NCBI RefSeq assembly: GCF_003217095.1
Contig: NZ_QJSR01000001.1
Coordinates: forward strand, 1,154,009 to 1,218,008
DNA length: 64,000 nucleotides
Direction of reading: 5' to 3'
Origin: Rhizobium sp. PP-CC-3A-592
GTDB taxonomy: Bacteria; Pseudomonadota; Alphaproteobacteria; Rhizobiales; Rhizobiaceae
Part shown: one piece after another, positions 52,144 through 61,991 of the stretch
How positions within the stretch are numbered: position 1 is the stretch's first letter
Layout of the letters: every line of letters starts with the position of its first letter
Notes under the pieces: model-generated
The model's database searches: none
The model's input: only the letters and a program-made list of their open reading frames with translations
What the model was told of the DNA's origin: nothing
Program-made: the position numbers and the translations under genes

Positions 52144-52404
52144 TCACTTTGGCCAGTAGACATCCGAGCGATAATCGTCGGGGATGCTTTCGAGGCTCGA
52201 GAGCGCCAGCGCGATCGCCATGATCTGCAGATGCTTGATATGGATCTCGCGCGGCACGTCGATGCCGATTGCGAGCGAACGCGCGCGATAGCGCTCATGG
52301 CCGAGCACGGACAGTCTCCGGCGCGCCTCCGCCTCGACATCGCGGACGCCGACCGGTGCCTCGCCGCGATCGGCATCATCCTTTCCGACAAGTCTCAATC
52401 CCAT
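52144..52404 (-). CDS. Hypothetical protein of 86 residues
   Basis: This is an unrecognised small frame. The N-terminal half is charged (VGVRDVEAEARRRLSVLGH), and the C-terminal half reads IHIKHLQIMAIALALSSLES, ending SDVYWPK. It is convergent with the Crp/Fnr gene (6 bp between stops) and follows nadE's end on the same strand after about 106 bp. GGGGCAGAG precedes the ATG. It could be a real small protein related to those near stress regulators, or a chance frame. Confidence 0.4.
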   Translation of the reverse strand: MGLRLVGKDDADRGEAPVGVRDVEAEARRRLSVLGHERYRARSLAIGIDVPREIHIKHLQIMAIALALSSLESIPDDYRSDVYWPK

Positions 52405-52510
52405 TCTCTGCCCCAGAAAACGAACCCGCCACCATGATGACGGAAACGGTTCGTTTCTCAAGTCGCAGAAGTAAGGAGCGAAACCTTGGATCGTGCGGAG
52501 TTCCCGCTGC

Positions 52511-54601
52511 TTAAGCCTGCTCGTTCTCCGGAACATTGCGTCGCAGTTCCTCCAGCCATAGGCGTGCATTGCCGTCGGAGGGTGCCCGCCAGTCGCCGCG
52601 CGGCGAGAGAGATCCCCCGGAGGTGACCTTCGGGCCGTTCGGCGAGGCGGAGCGCTTGAACTGGCTGGTCGTGAAGAAACGGAACAGGAACGCTTCCAGC
52701 CATTTGCGGATGGTGGCAAGATCGTAGGCGTTCCGGCTCTCCTCGGGGAAGCCCGTGGGCCAGGCGCCGGCCTTCGCATCATGCCAGGCATGCCAGGCAA
52801 GGAACGCGACCTTGGAGGGCTTCAGACCAAAGCGGGTGATGTAATAGAGCGCGAAATCATGCAGCGCATAAGGGCCGATCTTGTCCTCCGTGCTCTGGAT
52901 CGCACCCGTCTCGTCGGCCGGCACCAGCTCGGGCGAGATGACGGTGTCGAGAACGTCGGCGAGCGTCGCATTCGTCTCGGGATCGAAGAGGTTCTTGGCG
53001 ATGATCCAGCGGATAAGGTGCTGGATGAGGGTCTTCGGCACGGAGGCGTTGACGTTGTAATGGCTCATGTGGTCGCCCACGCCATAGGTGGACCAGCCGA
53101 GCGCGATCTCCGAGAGATCGCCGGTGCCGAGCACCAGCGCGTCATAGCGGTTGGCGGCGCGGAACAGGAAATCGGTGCGCAGGCCTGCCTGTACGTTTTC
53201 GAAGGTGATGTCGTAGACCGGCGTCCCCTCGGCGTAAGGATGCTTCAGGTCCTTCAGCAGTTGCTCTGCCAGCGGCTTGATGTCGATCTCGTCGGCGGTG
53301 ATGCCGAGCGACCGCATCAGCTTCCAGGCGTTCGTCCTGGTCACGTCGCCGGTGGCAAAGCCCGGCATGGTGAAGCCGAGAATGCCGGAGCGCGGCAGGC
53401 CCAGCTGATCGAAGGCGCGTGCGGCCACGACAAGGGCATGGGTGCTGTCGAGGCCGCCGGAGACGCCGATGCAGATCTTCTTGATGCCGGTCGCCTGCAG
53501 CCGCTTCATCAGGCCCTGAACCTGGATGTTATAGGTCTCGTAGCAATCCTGATCGAGCCGGGCGGGATCGGCCGGCACGAAGGGATAGCGCGAGATGCCG
53601 CGCTCGAGCCCGATATCGCCCCGGTCCGGTTCGAAAAAGAATTCGACCGTGCGGAAGGTGCGATCCTCGCGGTGCTGGTGGTTGGCGGCGTCATTGAAGG
53701 TGCCGGTGCGCAGGCGCTCGAGCAGCAGGCGATCGACGTCGATGTCGGCGACGCACATTTGCGGGCCGCTCGGGAACCGTTCGGTCTCGGCCAGGAAATT
53801 GCCGAGTTCGTAGATGCAGGCCTGCCCGTCCCACGCGAGATCGGTGGTGGATTCTCCGGGGCCGGCCGCAGCATAGACATAGGCGGCAAAGCAGCGGCTG
53901 GACTGGGAGCCCGCAAGCTGGCGGCGCGTCTCGGCCTTGCCGACGGTGACATTGCTGGCCGAGAGATTGGTGAGGATCAGCGCGCCGGCGAGGGCACCGA
54001 AATCGCTCGGCGAGGCGGCGATCCAGACGTCCTCGCAGATTTCAATGTGGAAGACGAAGCCGCGCACGTCGGATGCCGAAAACAGCAGATCCACGCCGAA
54101 CGGGGCGACCTGCCCCGCAACCGCGATGGTCTCGCCGCGAATGTCGCGGCCTGCCGCGCACCAGCGCTTCTCGTAGAACTCGCGGTAGTTCGGCAGATAG
54201 CTCTTCGGAACGACGCCAAGGATGCGGCCGCGGTGGATGGCAAGCGCGCAATTGTAGAGCCGGCCGTTCTTCGGGATCGGCGCGCCGACGAGGAGGACGG
54301 GCGAAAGCGTGCGGCTTTCCTCCACAACGCGGGCGAGCGCCATGTCCACCGCCTCGTGCAGCGCCGCCTGGCCCAGCAGGTCATCGAGCGTGTAGCTGGA
54401 AATGCAGAGTTCGGGAAACACCATCAAACCCACGGAGCGGGCATGGCCGTCCCGTGCGAGCGCGATCACCTGTTCGGCGTTGAACGCAGGATCGGCAACC
54501 TCGCAGCGCGGCGTGCAGGCCGCAACGCGAACAAAACCCTGATCATAGGCTGAAAAGAAATTCACCGGCACGCATCCCGTTTCGATCGCTGTCGTAGCCA
54601 A
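52511..54601 (-). CDS. nadE: Glutamine-dependent NAD+ synthase
   Basis: This 696-residue two-domain enzyme makes NAD+ from deamido-NAD+ with glutamine as nitrogen donor. The N-terminal nitrilase-type amidase has the catalytic Glu ([12 protein letters not shown]), a Lys in the middle and Cys in [14 protein letters not shown]. The C-terminal synthetase has the ATP-pyrophosphatase loop [15 protein letters not shown] and the [16 protein letters not shown] stretch. The length fits the large octameric class known from Mycobacterium. The start at 54601 gives a few extra N-terminal residues (ATTAIETGC) before the conserved [15 protein letters not shown]. The real start may be a little downstream. Confidence 0.93.
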   Translation of the reverse strand: MATTAIETGCVPVNFFSAYDQGFVRVAACTPRCEVADPAFNAEQVIALARDGHARSVGLMVFPELCISSYTLDDLLGQAALHEAVDMALARVVEESRTLSPVLLVGAPIPKNGRLYNCALAIHRGRILGVVPKSYLPNYREFYEKRWCAAGRDIRGETIAVAGQVAPFGVDLLFSASDVRGFVFHIEICEDVWIAASPSDFGALAGALILTNLSASNVTVGKAETRRQLAGSQSSRCFAAYVYAAAGPGESTTDLAWDGQACIYELGNFLAETERFPSGPQMCVADIDVDRLLLERLRTGTFNDAANHQHREDRTFRTVEFFFEPDRGDIGLERGISRYPFVPADPARLDQDCYETYNIQVQGLMKRLQATGIKKICIGVSGGLDSTHALVVAARAFDQLGLPRSGILGFTMPGFATGDVTRTNAWKLMRSLGITADEIDIKPLAEQLLKDLKHPYAEGTPVYDITFENVQAGLRTDFLFRAANRYDALVLGTGDLSEIALGWSTYGVGDHMSHYNVNASVPKTLIQHLIRWIIAKNLFDPETNATLADVLDTVISPELVPADETGAIQSTEDKIGPYALHDFALYYITRFGLKPSKVAFLAWHAWHDAKAGAWPTGFPEESRNAYDLATIRKWLEAFLFRFFTTSQFKRSASPNGPKVTSGGSLSPRGDWRAPSDGNARLWLEELRRNVPENEQA

Positions 54602-54656
54602 CCTTACGGCAGGCGGCGGTTCGGGAAAAGGCTTTGTGCCCTGCTTTGCAGGCCTA

Positions 54657-55814
54657 TCAGGCCTGCTTGATCAGCTTGGCAGTCTGCTCCGGCGCCGGCG
54701 TCGTCACCTCGTGCAGCCATTCGCGCCAGATGGCGACGATCAGCGCCATGAGCACCGGGCCGACGAAGAGGCCGAGGAACCCCATGGTCTTCACGCCACC
54801 CACGAGGCCGAAGAAGGTCGGCAGGAACGGCAGCTTGATCGGCCCGCCGACAAGGCGCGGGCGGAGCGTCTTGTCGACGATGAAGAGCTCGATCGTGCCC
54901 CAAGCAAAGAGCGCGAAACCGGCGACCGGCGCGCCGCTGGCCAGCAGATAGACGGAGACGAGCGTGAAACAGAGCGGGGCGCCGCCGGGGATGAGCGCCA
55001 TGAAGCCGGTGATGATGCCGAGGGTGACCGGCGACGGCACACCGGCGATCCAGTAGGCGACGCCGAGCACGATGCCCTCGCCGATGGCGATGAGGCCCAT
55101 GCCGGTGACGGTGGAGGAGATGGTGAGCGGCACGATGCGCGACACGCGCTCCCACCGCATGGGGAGAATACGCTCGCCGAGCTTGTCGAGCTGCGCCACG
55201 AATTTCTCGCCGTCGCGATAGACGAAGAACAGGGTAATGAGCATGAAGAGCAGCGTCAGCAGCGAGCGTGCAGCCCCTGCCCCGACCACGAGCGCACCGC
55301 GATAGATGCTGCCGATATTGGAGCCGCTGACCAGCTGCACGAGTTCGCCGAGCGCGCCGGGATGCCCGACATATTTGGCCCATTGCACACCGAGCCAGGC
55401 CCCGCCGAGCGGCAGTTGCAGCACCCAGGCAGGCACATCGGCACCGACGGAATTGGCCTCGACCGCCCAACCGACCCAGCCGCGGAACTCATCGACCGCG
55501 TAGATGGCGGCGAAAGTCACGGGCGTCACGATGAAGGCGACGACGAGGATGATAGCAATCGTGGCGCCGATGGTGCGATTGCCGTTCACGGCCACCAGCA
55601 GGCGGCGGTAGAGCGGCCAGCTGGCAAAGCCGATGACGACCGCGGCCAGAACGGGCACGAGAAACCCGTGAAAGAAATAGGCGCCGGCAAGGAGGATGAA
55701 CACGAGCAGCCAGCGTGCGGCCGATGCGGGCCCGACCAGCGCGGAACGATCATAGGCTGGACGGCCGAACAGCCGCGGCTCTGCAGGCTGGTTTTCCAAT
55801 TCGCGATGGCGCAC
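54657..55814 (-). CDS. AI-2E family transporter (PerM-like)
   Basis: This 385-residue membrane protein has about eight transmembrane segments in the AI-2E/PerM pattern. It opens with WLLVFILLAGAYFFHGFLVP (about 30-50) and has the family region LITLFFVYRDGEKF. The C-terminal part shows FIVDKTLRPRLVGGPIKLPFL and GLVGGVKTMGFLGLFVGPVLMA (given in part). Members export small molecules or act as Na+/H+ antiporters. AI-2 export itself is shown only for TqsA. The gene ends 55 bp before nadE begins on the same strand. Confidence 0.87.
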   Translation of the reverse strand: MRHRELENQPAEPRLFGRPAYDRSALVGPASAARWLLVFILLAGAYFFHGFLVPVLAAVVIGFASWPLYRRLLVAVNGNRTIGATIAIILVVAFIVTPVTFAAIYAVDEFRGWVGWAVEANSVGADVPAWVLQLPLGGAWLGVQWAKYVGHPGALGELVQLVSGSNIGSIYRGALVVGAGAARSLLTLLFMLITLFFVYRDGEKFVAQLDKLGERILPMRWERVSRIVPLTISSTVTGMGLIAIGEGIVLGVAYWIAGVPSPVTLGIITGFMALIPGGAPLCFTLVSVYLLASGAPVAGFALFAWGTIELFIVDKTLRPRLVGGPIKLPFLPTFFGLVGGVKTMGFLGLFVGPVLMALIVAIWREWLHEVTTPAPEQTAKLIKQA

Positions 55815-55952
55815 CCGGTACCTCCGTCAGGCTTCTGCCTGCAATTGCCTTATCCACTCTCTATAGCAGCCGAATGGCAAGCGCGGGATGACAATTCCAC
55901 AAACCGAGCCAAAATATGGCGACACCTGGAATGGGTTTCCGTGCGAAATCGC

Positions 55953-57152
55953 TCAAATACGGCGCGATGAACGCTCGACGGCAACGGAAATCGCGAAGAT
56001 TCCGATGCCGAACACGGCCATGACAGCGCCGACGAGGCCGGTGGAGGTCCAGCCGTAACCGGCTGCAATCGCCACGCCGCCGAGCCAGGCGCCGAGCGCG
56101 TTGGCGAGATTGAAGGCCGAATGCATCAGGGCTGCGGCGAGCGTCTGCGCGTCGCCGGCCACATCCATCAGGCGGGTCTGCATGGCCGGCACCATGAGGA
56201 AGCCAAAGCCGATGGAGAGGATGTTGAACATCGCCATAACAGGCGAATGCATCGTGGCGTAGAACAACAGGAGTGCGGCGAGATTGAAGACGAGACCGAT
56301 GCCGATCGCCTTGAGGAGCGACCAGTCGGCGAGCCGCGCGCCGATGATGTTGCCGAGGATCATGCCGGCACCGAAGACGGACAGCATCAGCGGCACGCTG
56401 GACAGCGACAGGCCCGCCACCTCCGTCAGGGCCGGCGTGATATAGCTGAAGGTCGCGAACATTCCGCCACACCCGATCGCGCAGATGCCGAGGGTCAACC
56501 AGACCTGCAGCTTCTTCAGCGCGCCGAGTTCGCGCAGCGGCGACGATGCGGCATTGCCTCGGTCTTTGGGTACGAAGACCATGATCAGTCCGATGGTCAG
56601 CAGGCTGATGCCGCCGACGATGGCGAAGGCCGCGCGCCAGCCGAGCGCCTGGCCGAACCATGCGGCGAGCGGCGTGCCGAGCAACGTGGCGATGGTGAGG
56701 CCCATCATGACGCGGCCGATGGCGCGGCCCCGCTGGTGCGGCGCGACCATGCCGGCGGCAACGAGCGCGGCAACACCGAAATAGGCCCCGTGCGGCAGAC
56801 CGGCGAGAAACCGGGCCGTGACCAGCAGACCGAAGGACGGCACGAGCGCGCTGGCGATATTGCCGAGCGCGAACAGCGCCATGAGCGTCAGGAGCACGGT
56901 GTGGCGGGCGTATCTCGCGGCGACCACGGCGATGAGCGGCGCACCGACCACGACACCGAGCGCATAGGCGCTGATGACGATGCCGGCCCGCGGCACGGAC
57001 ACCGTGAGATCCTCAGCAACCTGGGGCAGCAGGCCCATGATGGCGAACTCGCCCGTGCCGATGCCGAACCCGCCGACGGCCAGCGCGACTTCTGCCATGG
57101 ACACGCCGCCGAAGCGGGCGACGGGGTGAGACGGAAGCGCGGTATCGGACAT
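55953..57152 (-). CDS. MFS transporter, AraJ/drug-efflux type
   Basis: This 399-residue permease has twelve membrane segments. The early GGFGIGTGEFAIMGLLPQVA is typical of the AraJ/YdhP efflux branch. The MFS motif A-like loop lies after the second helix (APLIAVVAARYARHTVLL), and a helix-5 GTPLAAWFGQALGWRAAF motif is seen. Substrate is unknown; sugars, arabinose-like compounds or drugs are possible. ATG 57152 (AAGG 8 bp upstream) is preferred over ATG 57179. It is divergent from fadD, with a 326-bp gap between. Confidence 0.87.
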   Translation of the reverse strand: MSDTALPSHPVARFGGVSMAEVALAVGGFGIGTGEFAIMGLLPQVAEDLTVSVPRAGIVISAYALGVVVGAPLIAVVAARYARHTVLLTLMALFALGNIASALVPSFGLLVTARFLAGLPHGAYFGVAALVAAGMVAPHQRGRAIGRVMMGLTIATLLGTPLAAWFGQALGWRAAFAIVGGISLLTIGLIMVFVPKDRGNAASSPLRELGALKKLQVWLTLGICAIGCGGMFATFSYITPALTEVAGLSLSSVPLMLSVFGAGMILGNIIGARLADWSLLKAIGIGLVFNLAALLLFYATMHSPVMAMFNILSIGFGFLMVPAMQTRLMDVAGDAQTLAAALMHSAFNLANALGAWLGGVAIAAGYGWTSTGLVGAVMAVFGIGIFAISVAVERSSRRI

Positions 57153-57478
57153 GGCTTTAACCTTGCGTCGAGACCGCATGGGGCCTCAGGGAGGAGTGCG
57201 GCAGCCGGCGCGGAAACGCAGCCGGGCAGATGCCGTCACGGGCTGGCGTAAACCTTATCCCGCGCCGCCGCAAAGGCTTGGTGATTAGCCATGCACTTAC
57301 GGAAGAGGACCCATGCTTTTGCGACATGACTTATTGACGCTTACGTGTAGGTCATATAATTCGAAAGACACTTGAAGACGCTGCTGAAGAGCATAGACTT
57401 CGACACCGGCCCACTCGGGAGACGTGGGCATCTGGAGGATTGCCGGGCGACACAAACACCGGCATAGGGAGGACGAAC
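57153..57478. other. Divergent MFS transporter / fadD intergenic region
   Basis: This 326-bp gap has no gene. It holds the fadD promoter and operator (57331-57360) and a 118-bp fadD leader after it. No clear promoter for the MFS gene was found. Confidence 0.5.
57331..57360 (+). promoter_or_regulatory. Candidate fadD promoter with the shared fad operator
   Basis: A TATAAT -10 (57355-57360) lies 18 bp after TTATTG (57331-57336). The 21-mer 57334-57354 (TGACGCTTACGTGTAGGTCA plus a leading T) lies directly before the -10. It matches the fad operon operator at 6731-6751 at 17 of 21 positions. Overlap with the spacer suggests control by a repressor or a MerR-type regulator. Confidence 0.6.
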
Positions 57479-59179
57479 ATGCCCGATACGGCCAGCCGGA
57501 CACAATCGATGTTGCCTGACAGGCCCTGGCTTGCGTCCTACCCCGTCGGCATGCCGACGGAAATCGCCGCCAGCCCCTACCCCTCCCTTGGCCATATGTT
57601 CGAGATGTCGTGTACCAAACACGCGGATCGTCCGGCCTATACCTGCATGGGCACGACGATCACATTCGGCGCCCTGGCGAAAACCGTCGATGCCTTTGCC
57701 GCCTACTTGCAGTCGACAGGGCTGAAACAGGGCGACCGCGTCGCGGTAATGATGCCGAACGTGCTGCAGAACCCGGTGACGATCTTTGCGATCCTGCGGG
57801 CAGGCCTCGTGGTCGTCAACGTCAACCCGCTCTATACCCCTAGGGAACTCGAGCACCAGCTGAGGGACAGCGGCGCCAAGGCGATCGTCGTGCTCGAAAA
57901 CTTCGCCCACACCGTGGAGCAGGTCGCTTCCAAGACCGCGCTCCAGCACATCGTCGTCGCGTCGATGGGCGACCTGCTCGGTGCCAAGGGGCTGCTCGTC
58001 AATTTCATCGTCCGCCGGGTGAAGAAGCTGGTGCCGGCCTGGTCGCTGCACGGTCATGTCACGTTCAACACGGCCATCGCCAAGGGCAAGCGGCTGACGC
58101 TGGCCAAACCCGACGTCAACGCCGGCGATATCGCATTCCTGCAGTATACCGGCGGCACCACCGGCGTTTCCAAGGGTGCCGTGCTGACGCATGCCAACCT
58201 TCTGGCGAATGCGGCGCAGATGAGCCTCTGGATCGAGACGGCCTTCGTCAACAAGCCGAAGCCCGACACGCTCGTCTTCCTCTGTGCGCTGCCGCTCTAT
58301 CATATCTTCGCGCTGACCGTGAACGGCCTGATGGGGCTGGTGCTCGGCGGCCACAATATCCTCATCCCCAATCCGCGTGACATCCCGTCGCTGGTCAAGG
58401 AATTCGGCAGCCACAAGGTCACGATCTTCCCGGGCCTCAACACGCTGTTCAACGCGCTGCTGAACAACGGTCCGTTCCGCGCGCTCGACTTCTCGTCGCT
58501 GGTGCTCACCTTCGGCGGCGGCATGGCCGTGCAGCGGCCGGTGGCGGAGCGCTGGGAAAAGGTGACGGGCTGCCCGATCAAGGAAGGTTACGGCCTGTCG
58601 GAGACCTCGCCGGTCGCAACGGCCAACCGCCTCGACCTGCCGGACTTTACCGGGACCATCGGCCTGCCTTTGCCTTCGACCGATATCGAAATCCGCAACG
58701 AGGCCGACGAGAACGTGCCGATCGGCGATGTCGGTGAGATCTGCATTCGCGGACCGCAGGTCATGCCCGGCTACTGGAACAAGCCGGAGGAAACCGCGCA
58801 GGCGATTTCCAAGGACGGCTTCTTCCGCACCGGCGACATCGGCCGCATGAGCGCCGACGGGCTGATCAAGATCGTGGACCGCAAGAAGGACATGATCCTC
58901 GTCTCCGGCTTCAACGTCTTCCCGAACGAGATCGAGGAAGTGGTGATGTCCTATCCCGGCGTTCTGGAATGTGCCGCCATCGGTATTCCGGATGCGCATT
59001 CCGGCGAAGCGGTAAAGCTGTTCGTCGTCCGTCGCGACCCCAACGTTACAGAGGCCGAGATCCGCGCGCATTGCAACGACGGCCTGACCAACTACAAACG
59101 CCCGCGCATCATCGAATTCCGCGACGACCTGCCGAAATCCAATGTCGGCAAGATCCTGCGCAAGGAATTGCGCAGCTGA
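57479..59179 (+). CDS. fadD: Long-chain fatty-acid-CoA ligase
   Basis: This 566-residue adenylate-forming enzyme activates fatty acids with ATP and CoA, feeding beta-oxidation. The AMP-binding motif is LQYTGGTTGVSKGAVLTH near residue 220. EGYGLSETSPV, then DGFFRTGDIG with the conserved Asp and DRKKDMILVSGFNVFP follow. The catalytic lysine is in SNVGKILRKELR at the C-terminus. ATG 57479 follows AGGGAGGACGAAC. ATG 57440 in frame is unsupported. The operator upstream resembles that of the fad operon at 6.7 kb, so joint control is likely. Confidence 0.93.
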   Translation: MPDTASRTQSMLPDRPWLASYPVGMPTEIAASPYPSLGHMFEMSCTKHADRPAYTCMGTTITFGALAKTVDAFAAYLQSTGLKQGDRVAVMMPNVLQNPVTIFAILRAGLVVVNVNPLYTPRELEHQLRDSGAKAIVVLENFAHTVEQVASKTALQHIVVASMGDLLGAKGLLVNFIVRRVKKLVPAWSLHGHVTFNTAIAKGKRLTLAKPDVNAGDIAFLQYTGGTTGVSKGAVLTHANLLANAAQMSLWIETAFVNKPKPDTLVFLCALPLYHIFALTVNGLMGLVLGGHNILIPNPRDIPSLVKEFGSHKVTIFPGLNTLFNALLNNGPFRALDFSSLVLTFGGGMAVQRPVAERWEKVTGCPIKEGYGLSETSPVATANRLDLPDFTGTIGLPLPSTDIEIRNEADENVPIGDVGEICIRGPQVMPGYWNKPEETAQAISKDGFFRTGDIGRMSADGLIKIVDRKKDMILVSGFNVFPNEIEEVVMSYPGVLECAAIGIPDAHSGEAVKLFVVRRDPNVTEAEIRAHCNDGLTNYKRPRIIEFRDDLPKSNVGKILRKELRS

Positions 59180-59232
59180 GAGATCAAGCGGGGGCATGTC
59201 CTTGAATATCCTGGCCCTCCACGAATATCCGA

Positions 59233-59253
59233 GCGCCCGTGAAAATCGGGCGC
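59233..59253 (+). terminator. Weak hairpin after fadD
   Basis: GCGCCCG (59233-59239) pairs with CGGGCGC (59247-59253) around a 7-nt loop, 54 bp after fadD. There is no T run, only CTTGATTT further on, so it is a weak terminator candidate. Confidence 0.35.
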
Positions 59254-59365
59254 CGAGGCTTGATTTGCAGTGACCAAACGCACTAGCTATCGCGGCTGAT
59301 AAAAACCATTGAAAGCATGCCCGGACGGCCTGAGGCCTTCGCCGGAACTGCCCGAGGAGCCGATG

Positions 59366-60991
59366 ATGAAAGCGCTGGTCGAAGAGCTGAAGAGCACCGC
59401 CACCGAAACAGACGCCACCGATATCCGTGCAGCATTTGCTGCCGATCCGGAGCGCTTCCAGCGCTTCTCCGTCACGCTCGACGACATTCTGTTCGACTAT
59501 TCGAAATGCGCCGTGAACGAACGGGTGCTTGATGGCCTTGAGGCCATCGCCAAGACTGCGCGCGTGGCCGAAAAGCGCGACGAGATGTTTGCCGGCAAGC
59601 CAATCAACTTCACCGAAGGCCGCGCCGTTCTCCATACTGCGCTGCGCAACCGGTCGAACACGCCGGTTCTGGTCGATGGCCGCGATGTGATGCCGGACGT
59701 CAATGCCGTGCTCGACGCCATGGGTATCTTTTCCGACAAGGTCCGCAGCGGCGAGTTGACGGGGGCGACCGGCAAGAAAATCACCGACATCGTCAATATC
59801 GGCATCGGCGGCTCGGATCTCGGCCCTGTCATGGCGACGCTGGCGCTGGCGCCGGAGCATGACGGCCCGCGCACCCATTTCGTCTCCAATATCGACGGCG
59901 CCCATATCGCCGATACGTTGAAGCTGCTCGATCCGGAAACGTCCCTGTTCATCGTCGCATCGAAGACGTTCACGACGATCGAGACGATGACCAATGCCCA
60001 GACGGCACGCGCCTTCATTGCGAAAGCCTTGGGCGAAGAGGCCGTCGGCCACCATTTCTGCGCCGTCTCCACGGCGCTCGACAAGGTCGCCGCCTTCGGC
60101 ATCGCCAGCGACCGCATCTTCGGTTTCTGGGATTGGGTCGGCGGACGCTACTCCATCTGGTCGGCCATCGGCTTGCCGCTGATGATCGCCATCGGCAAGG
60201 ACAAGTTCGGCGAGTTCCTGGCCGGCGCGCATGCGATCGACGAGCATTTCAAGACCGCGCCGCTGCGGCAGAACCTGCCGATGCTGCTCGGCCTCATCGG
60301 CTACTACCACCGCAACGTGCTCGGCTACCCCTCGCGCGCCATCCTGCCCTACGACCAGCGCCTGTCGCGCTTTCCGGCCTATCTGCAGCAGCTCGATATG
60401 GAATCGAACGGCAAGGGCGTGACGCTCGACGGCACGCCGGTCGAGGGCAATTCCGGGCCGGTGGTCTGGGGCGAGCCGGGCACCAACGGGCAGCACGCGT
60501 TCTACCAGCTGATCCATCAGGGCACGACGGTCATTCCGGCCGAGTTCATGATCGCGGCCAATGCGCATGAGACGACGCTGCGCCACCAGCACGATCTCTT
60601 GATCGCCAATTGCCTTGCGCAGTCGGAAGCCCTGATGAAGGGTCGCACGCTGGAAGAGGCGAAGGCCCAGCTGACCGACAAGGGCATGGACGACGCCAAG
60701 GCCGACCACATCGCGCCACACCGCGTCTTCACCGGCAACCGGCCGTCGCTGACGATCGTCTACGACAAGCTGACCCCCTTCGCACTCGGTCGCCTGATCG
60801 CACTCTACGAACACCGCGTCTTCGTCGAAGGTGCGCTCTTCAACATCAACTCCTTCGACCAGTGGGGCGTGGAGCTCGGCAAGGAACTGGCGACGGGCCT
60901 GCTTCCTGTGGTTGAAGGCAAAGAAAGCGCGGAAGGGCACGACAGTTCGACCGTCGGCCTCGTGAAGGCGCTGCTCGCAGCCAAGAAATAG
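59366..60991 (+). CDS. pgi: Glucose-6-phosphate isomerase
   Basis: This 541-residue enzyme interconverts glucose-6-phosphate and fructose-6-phosphate. The sugar-phosphate motif [16 protein letters not shown] is near residue 148. [17 protein letters not shown] follows, and [20 protein letters not shown] carries the catalytic region with the ring-opening His nearby ([17 protein letters not shown]). The C-terminal Lys motif is [16 protein letters not shown] chose ATG 59366 because GAGGAG is 6 bp upstream and the length matches. ATG 59363 directly before it is an alternative. Confidence 0.95.
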   Translation: MKALVEELKSTATETDATDIRAAFAADPERFQRFSVTLDDILFDYSKCAVNERVLDGLEAIAKTARVAEKRDEMFAGKPINFTEGRAVLHTALRNRSNTPVLVDGRDVMPDVNAVLDAMGIFSDKVRSGELTGATGKKITDIVNIGIGGSDLGPVMATLALAPEHDGPRTHFVSNIDGAHIADTLKLLDPETSLFIVASKTFTTIETMTNAQTARAFIAKALGEEAVGHHFCAVSTALDKVAAFGIASDRIFGFWDWVGGRYSIWSAIGLPLMIAIGKDKFGEFLAGAHAIDEHFKTAPLRQNLPMLLGLIGYYHRNVLGYPSRAILPYDQRLSRFPAYLQQLDMESNGKGVTLDGTPVEGNSGPVVWGEPGTNGQHAFYQLIHQGTTVIPAEFMIAANAHETTLRHQHDLLIANCLAQSEALMKGRTLEEAKAQLTDKGMDDAKADHIAPHRVFTGNRPSLTIVYDKLTPFALGRLIALYEHRVFVEGALFNINSFDQWGVELGKELATGLLPVVEGKESAEGHDSSTVGLVKALLAAKK

Positions 60992-61024
60992 GCCCCGCCT
61001 TCAAATTCGACCCATCCGACAACG

Positions 61025-61048
61025 ATCTTCCCCTGCGGGGGAAGATTT
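61025..61048 (+). terminator. Rho-independent terminator of pgi
   Basis: ATCTTCCCC (61025-61033) pairs with GGGGAAGAT (61038-61046) around a TGCG loop and is followed by TTTCT. It lies 34 bp after pgi. Confidence 0.6.
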
Positions 61049-61164
61049 CTCTGCCGAATGCTTGCCCGCAAGCCCTCTTCTTCGGCGCCATTGACGCGGA
61101 CAAAACTGTTGCCGCTCGGCGACACCGGCGGGGTTTCCGCTGTCTCGCCTTTGTTTCCGGGAAA

Positions 61165-61179
61165 CGTGATCGGATCACG
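61165..61179. promoter_or_regulatory. Perfect palindrome CGTGATC-G-GATCACG before the L,D-transpeptidase gene
   Basis: Seven-base arms flank one central base, 54 bp upstream of the start codon. It is a candidate repressor site. No known regulator could be matched with confidence. Confidence 0.4.
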
Positions 61180-61233
61180 CCTTGTGCCTGTACGGGCGGC
61201 GGATAGAGATCAGGTCTCACCGGGGCACTGCTT

Positions 61234-61944
61234 ATGACACCGACCGATATCGCCGATCCATTCTCGCGCCGCACCTTCCTGCTCGGCGCGCTGTCTGCTG
61301 CCGCCACGGTGGCGGGTTGCACGACCTCGACGGGCGTGCGCAGCCCGCCGGTCCCGCCTGTCATCAGCCGCCCGATCCTGCCGCCGACAGAGGAAGAGCT
61401 CGCCGTGATGTATGGCGCGGTGGAAGATGACGGCATTCTCATTCCCGCCATCCCCTATCGCGAGATCGATCCGCGCTTCTATCGCCAGCGTGTGGCCAAC
61501 ACGACCGGCGAGCCCGACAATACGGTCATCGTGGACACACCCGGCCGGTTCCTCTACATCACCGAACCCGGCGGCACGGCGATGCGCTATGGCGTCGGCA
61601 TCGGGCGCGAAGGCTTTGCCTGGCAGGGCGAAGGCACCATTCACTGGCGCCAGCACTGGCCGCGCTGGAAGCCGCCGAACGAGATGGTCGCCCGTCAGCC
61701 GGAACTCGCCCGCTACTCCATCGAAAACGGCGGCATGGAGCCGGGCCTCAAGAACCCGCTCGGCGCGCGTGCGCTTTATATCTTCCAGAATGGACAGGAC
61801 ACGCTGTACCGGCTGCATGGCAGCCCCGAATGGCGCTCCATCGGCAAGGCCGTGTCCTCCGGCTGCGTGCGCCTGATGAACCAGGATATTATCGACCTTT
61901 ACACGCGTGTTCCCTATCACGCGCGCATCGTCGTACATCAATAG
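61234..61944 (+). CDS. L,D-transpeptidase lipoprotein (YkuD/ErfK family)
   Basis: This 236-residue secreted protein has a Tat-like RRTFLLGALSAAATVAGC start. The AGC forms a lipobox, so Cys29 is the likely lipidated residue. The YkuD catalytic motif is intact near the C-terminus: LYRLHGSPEWRSIG, then SSGCVRLMNQD, with the nucleophile Cys in SGCVR. It should form 3-3 crosslinks in peptidoglycan or attach proteins to it. Rhizobiales, which grow from the pole, use many such enzymes. It is convergent with the sugar kinase gene, and a GC-rich hairpin lies between them. Confidence 0.9.
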   Translation: MTPTDIADPFSRRTFLLGALSAAATVAGCTTSTGVRSPPVPPVISRPILPPTEEELAVMYGAVEDDGILIPAIPYREIDPRFYRQRVANTTGEPDNTVIVDTPGRFLYITEPGGTAMRYGVGIGREGFAWQGEGTIHWRQHWPRWKPPNEMVARQPELARYSIENGGMEPGLKNPLGARALYIFQNGQDTLYRLHGSPEWRSIGKAVSSGCVRLMNQDIIDLYTRVPYHARIVVHQ

Positions 61945-61953
61945 GACCATCGT

Positions 61954-61979
61954 CGGCGCGCCTCAGGATTGGCGCGCCG
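61954..61979. terminator. Bidirectional hairpin between the L,D-transpeptidase and sugar kinase genes
   Basis: CGGCGCGCC (61954-61962) pairs with GGCGCGCCG (61971-61979) around an 8-nt loop, between two convergent stops. The tails are not T-rich, but the placement fits a shared terminator. Confidence 0.55.
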
Positions 61980-61991
61980 CATTCTCAAACG

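Noticed and set aside
57341-60940. A 1199-codon minus-strand frame opposite fadD and pgi
   Set aside because: It is an antisense shadow in high-GC DNA. Both plus-strand genes carry intact catalytic motifs.
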